From UBA1046 sp050945515 (GTDB lineage: Bacteria > Bacillota > Clostridia > Saccharofermentanales > DTU023), in assembly GCA_050945515.1 (NCBI GenBank), contig JBMNTB010000030.1:1-21972 (forward strand): a stretch of DNA of 21,972 nucleotides. The letters are read 5' to 3'. The notes below the pieces were generated by a model. That model was not told the origin of the DNA, made no database searches, and worked only from the letters and a program-made list of their open reading frames with translations. Every line of letters starts with the position of its first letter. The first letter of the stretch is position 1. The translations under genes were made by a program, and so were the position numbers. Of the stretch, positions 1-5,106 are shown piece by piece.

Positions 1-195
1 AATGTTGAACATAAAGAAGATGTTGATAGTGTAATTGAATTAGTACGAAATGCTGGCGGAAGAATTGTAAAAGAACCACAAGACACCTTTTGGGGTGGAT
101 ATCACGCATATTTTTCTGATTTAGATGGATATTACTGGGAAGTTGCATGGGGTTCAAATTTTAAGTTTGACGAAAATGGACTATTGAAATTTTAG
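1..195 (+). CDS. VOC/glyoxalase-fold protein, C-terminal fragment (5' end outside window)
   Basis: The window opens inside a reading frame that runs from base 1 and ends at TAG 193-195, giving 64 residues. The visible end has a helix (DSVIELVRNAGGRIVK) followed by the strand pattern GGYHAYFSDLDGYYWEVAW. That pattern is typical of the last beta-alpha-beta unit of glyoxalase/bleomycin-resistance/dioxygenase (VOC) proteins, where a Glu in the final strand (here the E of WEVAW) is usually a metal ligand. The start and most of the protein are missing, so substrate and subfamily cannot be given. The stop lies 21 bases before the next gene, so the two are probably co-transcribed. The stretch is noticeably AT-rich compared with the metabolic genes further right. 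Confidence 0.8.
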   Translation, partial: NVEHKEDVDSVIELVRNAGGRIVKEPQDTFWGGYHAYFSDLDGYYWEVAWGSNFKFDENGLLKF

Positions 196-216
196 TAATT
201 AAGGGAGATATAAAAA

Positions 217-531
217 ATGGCTTCCAGCAAAGAATACTTAGACTTTATTTTAGAACAAGTATCTGAATTAGATAATATTAGTTATAAAGCCATGATGGGA
301 GAATTTATTATCTATTACAATGGAAAAATTATTGGCGGAATATATGATGATAGATTACTTGTTAAACCTGTGCAGTCTGCGATAAATTATATGCCAAATG
401 CAGTGTATGAGTTGCCGTATGATGGAGCAAAGAAGATGCTTTTAGTAGATAATGTTGATAATAAAGATTATTTAACTGGGTTATTAAATGTAATGTATGA
501 CGAATTGCCTGCTCCAAGATCAAAGAAATAA
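217..531 (+). CDS. TfoX/Sxy N-terminal-domain protein
   Basis: This is a complete 104-residue protein. ATG 217 is preceded by the ribosome binding site AAGGGAGA (201-208). The sequence matches the small TfoX N-terminal domain: an N-terminal helix, then YKAMMGEFIIYYNGKIIGGIYDDRLLVKP, a beta-sheet core with GxY and LLVKP, and a C-terminal helix. Full-length TfoX/Sxy regulates competence in gammaproteobacteria. Single-domain versions such as this one are common in Firmicutes and have no established role, so I would not call it a competence regulator. It follows the VOC gene by 21 bases and shares its AT-rich composition. Family assignment is fairly secure; function is unknown. Confidence 0.8.
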   Translation: MASSKEYLDFILEQVSELDNISYKAMMGEFIIYYNGKIIGGIYDDRLLVKPVQSAINYMPNAVYELPYDGAKKMLLVDNVDNKDYLTGLLNVMYDELPAPRSKK

Positions 532-817
532 TCAAATCCCAGTTTTTTAGGCTGACAAATTTCAGTTTGCCGCACAATAATTTTCCGGATGTCAAATGTC
601 AAGCAAAAATTAAAAAGCAAAAACCCGCTAACCATTGCAGTAAGGCGGTATGAACATGAAAGATATGGAAACTTATTACAGGGAATCGTGCCACTTTGAA
701 GTAAGGTAGAAAACTGTTGACTTACTATCACTGCCGGGACCGGAGTAATTGAAGGCGTATTACAGATGGCCAGTGAGAGCTTAGGCGGTTTCATGAGATC
801 ATGATTGCCTAAATCAG

Positions 818-916
818 TTAGGGAACAAACAGAACGGTTTCAACCAAAAAAGTTCCCTAATCAAACTTGGCAGTTAGGGAACAATTCGGTATAAGCAGCA
901 TTGAAATGTTCCCTAA
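818..916. repeat. Paired inverted repeats of TTAGGGAAC with 56-base period
   Basis: TTAGGGAAC occurs at 818-826 and 874-882, and its reverse complement GTTCCCTAA at 852-860 and 908-916. The result is two identically sized inverted-repeat units of 43 bases, exactly 56 bases apart. The 25-base interiors are not similar, and the flanks CAG before and AAT after parts of the units are shared. It could be two RNA hairpins with long loops, or four binding sites for a dimeric protein or recombinase. Which applies is unknown. Confidence 0.7.
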
Positions 917-1372
917 TTTGAAAACAAATTGCTGGAAGACATTCTGATAATACTGACCTTTGTACGCGTAGCCATTACTTTGAACAGACGCTTCGGACTG
1001 ACTGACGGATTTCGCCCTCAGGACGAGTACGACCGGTACAACTCTCTGTAATCCAACTCCTCCGGTACCTGGTCTAGCAATCTCACCGAATTGTCCACGG
1101 GAATGAAGACTTCTTGCACAGACTGCGCAATTTGCGATATCTTGCGATATCTTATAATGGCAAAGATTATAAAAGTTGAAAAACTATTTCAATAATGTCT
1201 TTTTTGCTATTATCAATATGTGAAAACTCAAAAACTTAAAAAACGTCAGTTAGTCGCGCAAAAGACTTCGCACAGAACATGTATCGGAGTATTTTTTCTG
1301 TAACAGGGGCGGCAACTAAATCCAGGTAGTATTAAAATCTACAAAAATTTAAAAAATAGTGTGAAATAGTCA

Positions 1373-1401
1373 CTGACAACAGGACAATGTGGTATTAAAA
1401 T
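1373..1401 (+). promoter_or_regulatory. Sigma-A-type promoter of the surface-protein gene
   Basis: CTGACA (1373-1378) and TAAAAT (1396-1401) are separated by exactly 17 bases and point toward the gene starting at 1445. This would give a leader of roughly 35-40 bases containing the AAGGAGAT ribosome binding site (1430-1437). Both boxes are one mismatch from consensus. Confidence 0.55.
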
Positions 1402-1444
1402 AATATCGAAAAGCTGATATCTGCTTTCGAAGGAGATCATAAAA

Positions 1445-2380
1445 ATGAAAGGAAAACTAATTTTAGCACTGCTTGTGCTCTGCATGTGCCTAATACTTTA
1501 CCCGATGATAGCATTGGCGATGCCGTTACCTGAGATTAATTCGGTATACGTTGATCCGTCTCTTTGCCCAGTTGGGAAAAACGTGACGCTGTGCGTGCAG
1601 AAAGGCGTTCCCTATACCATGTCCTTTACGGCGTCAAGCTCGTCTATGTCCTCGCCGACACCCGCAGTATCGCCGACACCTGAAGTGTCTCCGACACCTG
1701 AAGTATCGCCAACACCTGAAGTGTCTCCGACACCTGAAGTATCGCCGACACCTGAAGTATCGCCAACACCCGCAGTATCGCCGACACCCGAAGTGTCTCC
1801 GACACCTGAAGTATCGCCAACACCCGAAGTATCGCCAACACCCGAAGTATCGCCGACACCTGTAGCCTCGCCGATGCCCGCAGCCTCGCCGACGTCCACA
1901 CCAACTCCGACGTCTATGCCCACACCTCCAACTGGGACCGATCCGAGCGATTCTTCAGAAGTCAAAATGATTCAACAACCTCCGGCATGGACCAAGGGTT
2001 CAAACGTGTATGCCAGCTTCATCTCAGATGCTGATTTTAAAGATTTCTTAAGTGTCAAGGTGGACGGAGAAGAGGTAGATGAATCCAACTATGATGCGAG
2101 AGAAGGCTCGACGGTTGTTACCTTCAAACCCACATTCCTTGAGAGCTTGTCTGTAGGTAATCACCCGGTGGAAATAGTATCTGCATCAGGATCTGCCTAC
2201 GGCAATATAGAAATTAAGGAAAAATCTGTTCAGCAAACCGCAGAAGTAACTAAACCAAGCGATACTATGCCGAAAACAGGAGAGAGCAGCGGAATCTATT
2301 TGTGGTCAAGCTTTATACTCTTAGCTGCTGGCGGATTACTGTTAGCACTGTGCAAGAAAAAATCCAGGCAAAGAGATTAG
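1445..2380 (+). CDS. Cell-wall-anchored surface protein with PTPEVS repeats and MPKTG sorting signal
   Basis: The 311-residue protein starts at ATG 1445, seven bases after AAGGAGAT. Residues 1-25 form a signal peptide with a hydrophobic core ending in ALA. After a short cysteine-containing region (to ~70), residues 71-154 are 14 six-residue units of the PTPEVS type, followed by a Pro/Thr/Ser-rich stretch to ~167. Residues ~180-255 form a small beta-rich domain (SVKVDGEEVDESNY, REGSTVVTFKP, ESLSVGNHPVEI) of a type often found just before the anchor in clostridial surface proteins. The C-terminus has MPKTG (275-279), a variant of LPXTG, then a hydrophobic segment (~284-304) and KKKSRQRD, the classic sortase layout. 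The Pro-rich part probably spans the wall. No sortase gene is in the window. Ligand or role is unknown. Confidence 0.85.
   Translation: MKGKLILALLVLCMCLILYPMIALAMPLPEINSVYVDPSLCPVGKNVTLCVQKGVPYTMSFTASSSSMSSPTPAVSPTPEVSPTPEVSPTPEVSPTPEVSPTPEVSPTPAVSPTPEVSPTPEVSPTPEVSPTPEVSPTPVASPMPAASPTSTPTPTSMPTPPTGTDPSDSSEVKMIQQPPAWTKGSNVYASFISDADFKDFLSVKVDGEEVDESNYDAREGSTVVTFKPTFLESLSVGNHPVEIVSASGSAYGNIEIKEKSVQQTAEVTKPSDTMPKTGESSGIYLWSSFILLAAGGLLLALCKKKSRQRD
1655..1906 (+). repeat. 18-base tandem repeat, 14 units, encoding PTPEVS-type hexapeptides
   Basis: Fourteen 18-base units lie in frame inside the surface-protein gene. Twelve encode PTP-E/A-VS and the last two are degenerate (PTPVAS, PMPAAS). Third-position changes (CCT/CCC, GTA/GTG, CCG/CCA) vary from unit to unit. 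Unit gain or loss by slippage would keep the frame. Confidence 0.9.
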
Positions 2381-2411
2381 ATCAAATCCGACTATTAAGA
2401 GTTAAACAAGG

Positions 2412-2440
2412 GGAGCTGAATTTGTTTTTCAGCTCCTTTT
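2412..2440 (+). terminator. Rho-independent terminator of the surface-protein gene
   Basis: A perfect 9-bp stem, GGAGCTGAA (2412-2420) with TTCAGCTCC (2428-2436), has a 7-base T-rich loop and is followed by TTTT. It lies 32 bases after the stop codon. Confidence 0.85.
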
Positions 2441-2696
2441 CATTTGAAAAACATTCGACGATAAATTTTATGAAATAGAAACGCCCTTCTCCATCATCGA
2501 TTAGCTAAGCTCGGTAGATTTTTTCCGGCTCTCCCAAAGAGGTTGTGGAATAAGTGACCTTTAGCGCGTTTTTACCCTTAATTTCTAAGGGAGTCCTCTC
2601 GATCAACTTGTCACCCTGACCCTCACTTAAAATCAGCATATTGATGAGCGATTCCTTCCTCTTTATCTTGGTTAGCAATACCCCTATCGATGTTTT
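2441..2696 (-). pseudogene. Degenerate CDS fragment with in-frame stop, family not recognised
   Basis: Reading leftward from a TAA at 2697-2699, one frame is open to a TAG at 2505-2507. It carries protein-like sequence: LTKIKRKESLINMLILSEGQ, then LIERTPLEIKGKNALKVTYS and LGEPEKIYRA. Directly after the TAG the same frame goes on with LIDDGEGRFYFIKFIVE, which reads as a natural continuation. I infer a gene remnant with a nonsense mutation and no start codon. It runs toward the surface-protein terminator. The family is not recognised; the end of a small secreted or envelope protein is possible. Confidence 0.4.
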
Positions 2697-2748
2697 TTAG
2701 AATCTTTTAAATTGTTAAAAACGAATTTTGCTATAATGGCAAATAAGC

Positions 2749-2809
2749 AATTCAGTTTGTAACTTAATTACGCCACAGAAAAAGAAACAATTAAGTTGCA
2801 AACTGAATT
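2749..2809. repeat. Near-perfect 21-bp inverted repeat
   Basis: Arms at 2749-2769 and 2789-2809 are reverse complements with a single mismatch (GTAAC versus GTTGC around the arm centre). They are separated by 19 bases. A further GGCAAA (2738-2743) and TTTGCC (2809-2814) could extend the stem past a 5-base bulge. No T-run follows on either strand, so a simple terminator is unlikely. It could be a mobile-element remnant (MITE-like) or a structured RNA. TATAAT lies just upstream at 2732-2737. Confidence 0.7.
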
Positions 2810-3087
2810 TTGCCGTTCTCCGTGACTAAACCATGCAATATAGGACGTTAGAGCTTTCCTGATTTAATTTTATTTCCCCTAGATCCTATACAGATTCTGA
2901 TTCTTAAAATACTCAATTTATGTGTCGAACAACCTATGAGTGACCGTCAGCCGGTTGCCGCTGGTAATATCACCAAAAAAAGGGAATCGGCTTTCCTCCC
3001 GGCTCAAATTTCACCCTTCACACCCATTTTATGCCAAGCGCCCAAACAGAGCGTCCCGCACCTGCGGATCACTGATTGAATTTTTCC
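2810..3087. other. Non-coding interval containing a deletion scar
   Basis: No supported gene. Together with 2441-2809 this makes ~650 bases without an intact gene. The main content is the scar at 2923-3025 (listed separately). The 10-mer CTGCGGATCA occurs at 3062-3071 and again at 3110-3119 inside the XRE gene. Confidence 0.5.
2923..3025 (-). pseudogene. Scar of a deleted second isoprenylcysteine-methyltransferase-like gene
   Basis: Bases 2923-2987 match 7571-7635, the last codons and downstream flank of the methyltransferase-like gene at 7618-8289, at 56 of 65 positions without gaps. Bases 2988-3025 match 8291-8328, the ribosome binding site and upstream flank of that gene, at 34 of 38 positions. 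Everything between (about 655 bases in the intact copy) is missing here. The scar still encodes the terminal IPFFW plus stop, homologous to IPLVW plus stop of the intact gene, and keeps the GGGAGGA ribosome binding site. I infer that a paralogous gene was deleted almost exactly between start and end. Insertion of a gene into an older scar-like site is less likely because the C-terminal codons are present. Confidence 0.6.
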
Positions 3088-3681
3088 TTAGGCCTTTTCC
3101 ACCAGCTCCTGCGGATCAAGTCTCTTAAATTCGTGCTTACCGATGGTGAACTTCTTCTCATTTATGCGCCTGGCCAGCCTGGACGATGTAACAAACTCCT
3201 GGCTCACATTGACCAAATACTGCCGGTCTTTCTGTTCCACCAGATAATAGTATCCATAATTGTCAACCTTATCCACAAAATCGAACAGACCAAATACAGG
3301 TGACAGTGTCCACTCGATGGCAGTTTCCAATTTACTGAGCTTTTTTTCGCGCCACAAGGGGATAATGGAATCAGCGTCCGGGAACTTGGACAGCACTGCC
3401 GTATCATAACGGGATTTACGCTTCTTCGATTTCTCAAAGGAGTTGATATCAATGGGTTCGCGCATCACCTCAAACTCCAGCGTGCCTCCGTCGTCCAACA
3501 GATAATCAATGCTCACATCCAGTAGTTGCGCTATTGCCTTTAAATTATCTATATCGGGCATACCGTTGTTGTTCTCCCATTTGGCCACGGCACTGCGAGA
3601 CACTGACAATTTCTCTGCCAGCTGTTCCTGTGACAGACCCGCTCTCTTTCTTGAATCCTGTAGTTTTTCTCCGAAAGTCAT
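3088..3681 (-). CDS. XRE-family helix-turn-helix transcriptional regulator
   Basis: The 197-residue protein begins at ATG 3681, preceded on its strand by an A-run and GGGGG. Residues ~3-60 are a canonical XRE/Cro HTH: LQDSRKRAGLSQEQLAEKL, SVSRSAVAKWENNNGMPDI, NLKAIAQLLDVSIDYLL. The rest is a C-terminal region of ~130 residues, basic around 84-92 (KSKKRKSRY) and later rich in Tyr, Phe and Val, with no family I can name. It could be a ligand or sensor domain. The gene lies 132 bases downstream of the nitrogenase-like operon on the same strand but has its own promoter. Half-site repeats immediately upstream suggest autoregulation. Regulation of the nitrogenase-like operon is a guess from position. 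Confidence 0.85.
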   Translation of the reverse strand: MTFGEKLQDSRKRAGLSQEQLAEKLSVSRSAVAKWENNNGMPDIDNLKAIAQLLDVSIDYLLDDGGTLEFEVMREPIDINSFEKSKKRKSRYDTAVLSKFPDADSIIPLWREKKLSKLETAIEWTLSPVFGLFDFVDKVDNYGYYYLVEQKDRQYLVNVSQEFVTSSRLARRINEKKFTIGKHEFKRLDPQELVEKA

Positions 3682-3707
3682 AATGGTGACCCCCTTTTTT
3701 TGACTTC

Positions 3708-3736
3708 ACCATACGCACCCTGTGCCGTCAGTGCAA
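3708..3736 (-). promoter_or_regulatory. Promoter of the XRE regulator gene
   Basis: On the minus strand TTGCAC (3736-3731) and TATGGT (3713-3708) are separated by 17 bases. Transcription would begin near 3701, about 20 bases before ATG 3681. Confidence 0.55.
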
Positions 3737-3746
3737 TCCTTTTTCC

Positions 3747-3773
3747 GTAACAGCGGTGTTACTTATCGTAACA
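3747..3773. promoter_or_regulatory. Operator-like array of three GTAACA/TGTTAC half-sites
   Basis: GTAACA (3747-3752), TGTTAC (3757-3762) and GTAACA (3768-3773) form two overlapping perfect inverted repeats sharing the middle half-site, with 4- and 5-base spacers. The array lies just upstream of the XRE promoter -35 box. XRE regulators commonly bind such short palindromes, so I infer an operator. Hairpin formation in the 3' end of the nitrogenase-like mRNA is an alternative. Confidence 0.5.
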
Positions 3774-3813
3774 TCCCCGATTTTTCGTTCTGACTTGTTC
3801 TTGATAGCGGGGT

Positions 3814-5106
3814 TTAAAACAGCAGTCCGTTTATTACCTGCTCGGTCAAGAGCAGCGCGCCTTGGATGCCTAAATGTGTCTTTGGTATCACGTCTACATA
3901 GCCAAGGCTGGGCAGGGATATCTCAATGCCGGTGAACATATGCTTACGGAGTTTCAGCATGGCGATGGTATTGCCGCCGGCAAAGACCAGTTCGCTTTTC
4001 GTCTGCCGGATGTCGCGGTCAAGGACTTGCGGCAGACCCAGCTCACGGAGTAACCCAAACAAATGATCCTTATAAGAATCGGTCTGTTCATTGAGAACGG
4101 AGGCGCATTCCGGTATCATGCCAAAATATCTGGTAAGGAAGCTGATATAAGCGTAAAGTTCGGAGTACGTACCTTCAACGGCAAAGTTAACGCCTTTGGG
4201 CAGACCTGTCAGGGAATTGACTCTTGAGATATGCGCATATGCCTTGGCGCGGGCTTTTTCACTATCCGTGGCGAAGTCAGCTAAGTCGTTTCCCAGGATG
4301 GCGCAGACTTCGCGCATGAGCTTCTCCGTTGCGGCGAAGCCTACCGGCGGACCATCGCAGATATAGGCCGGTGTACCGTATTGCTTCTGCAAAAATTTGG
4401 CGGTTCTCATACCGTACTCCGGCCGGATAACGATATTCAGCGCTGCGTCCGGGATGCGCCTTATGCTCTCAATGCTGCAGTCTGCGCAGAGACTACAGTT
4501 TATAGTGATGCCGCACAGCTCCATCAGTCTCTTGAGCTCGGCAATATCCCCCGCGTAGTTGCGGTGGTATATAGACAGTCCCAGCAGGTTTACCGCAGCC
4601 GGTACTGCCTTTTCTGACCGAGGCGGCAGGAGTTGCTTTATCAGTTCTATAGCCGCAGTCTCGTAACCGGAGCAGACATCAGAGGAAAAGTCGGGCGTTT
4701 CAATGGTAATGACAGGCCTGTCCCGTATAATTTGACCGGCAATTCCCTTGAGGTCGTCACCGATTAGTGCGGCGCCGGGGGAGTTAACAATGCACAACAG
4801 CTCGCAGGGAACCTGATCCCGCAGGAAGGTCAGCGTCTCCTCCAGCTTGTCCTTGCTACCGTATACGTAATCGCTGTTGTCAAGATAGGTGCAGGGCAAC
4901 CGCGGCTGTCCGAAGTACCATTTTTCAGGATAATTGAGAGGGTCAAACTCAAACTGCCTTATGCACTGGTTGTCCGAGAGGGCTGAATGGTAAAATTTGC
5001 AGCCCGTGGGACCGTTCAGCAGGACTGCCGTCTTGGAAATACCTTCGAGGGCAAAGATAATGCCGGAAAAACTGTCAGGCGTAATATTGCTTAAATAGTC
5101 TCTCAT
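3814..5106 (-). CDS. Nitrogenase component 1-like subunit (NifK/NifE/NifN/BchB-like)
   Basis: The 430-residue protein belongs to the nitrogenase component 1 / protochlorophyllide reductase superfamily. Landmarks are LLNGPTGCKFYHS (29-41), YLDNSDYVYGSKDKLEETL (74-92, matching the conserved EDAAVFGG region), IVNSPGAALIGDDL (106-119), and YGTPAYICDGPPVGFAATEKL (243-263). At the three positions where component 1 subunits usually carry cluster cysteines I find Asp11, Cys36 and Ser109, so only one Cys is kept. A CxxCxxC cluster (204, 207, 210) is extra. It overlaps the upstream fusion gene by 32 bases in another frame. GGAGG sits four bases before its ATG, inside that gene, so the two are translationally coupled. 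It should pair with the NifD-like half of that fusion. It is shorter than NifK (~520 residues), like BchB/Nfl-type proteins. Substrate unknown. Confidence 0.85.
   Translation of the reverse strand: MRDYLSNITPDSFSGIIFALEGISKTAVLLNGPTGCKFYHSALSDNQCIRQFEFDPLNYPEKWYFGQPRLPCTYLDNSDYVYGSKDKLEETLTFLRDQVPCELLCIVNSPGAALIGDDLKGIAGQIIRDRPVITIETPDFSSDVCSGYETAAIELIKQLLPPRSEKAVPAAVNLLGLSIYHRNYAGDIAELKRLMELCGITINCSLCADCSIESIRRIPDAALNIVIRPEYGMRTAKFLQKQYGTPAYICDGPPVGFAATEKLMREVCAILGNDLADFATDSEKARAKAYAHISRVNSLTGLPKGVNFAVEGTYSELYAYISFLTRYFGMIPECASVLNEQTDSYKDHLFGLLRELGLPQVLDRDIRQTKSELVFAGGNTIAMLKLRKHMFTGIEISLPSLGYVDVIPKTHLGIQGALLLTEQVINGLLF

Larger units (their letters stand above)
532..1444. other. Long gene-poor interval with possible decayed coding DNA
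   Basis: I see no convincing gene in these ~910 bases. On the plus strand around 610-790 a frame reads like protein (LTIAVRRYEHERYGNLLQGI, then later TITAGTGVIEGVLQMASES) but is broken by several stops, so it may be a decayed gene of unrecognised family. A 10-base tandem duplication (TTGCGATATC at 1132-1141 and 1142-1151) abuts TATAAT at 1153-1158. The same 12-mer TATAATGGCAAA recurs at 2732-2743. The interval also holds the TTAGGGAAC array and the promoter of the next gene, listed separately. Confidence 0.4.

Noticed and set aside
468..794. 108-residue minus-strand frame after the TfoX-like gene
   Set aside because: It overlaps the end of that gene, has low-complexity, Ser/Cys-rich sequence and no ribosome binding site.
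818..916. CRISPR array
   Set aside because: Only two units with 9-base ends, and palindromic halves separated by 25 bases. No constant repeat of 23 bases or more.
1612..1965. Antisense frames rich in GVGDTS repeats opposite the surface-protein gene
   Set aside because: They stay open only because the 18-base repeat has no stop on the other strand. The plus strand has signal peptide, anchor, promoter and terminator.
2940..3303. Plus-strand frames overlapping the scar and the XRE gene
   Set aside because: They begin inside the methyltransferase scar or run antisense to the XRE coding sequence. No coding signals.
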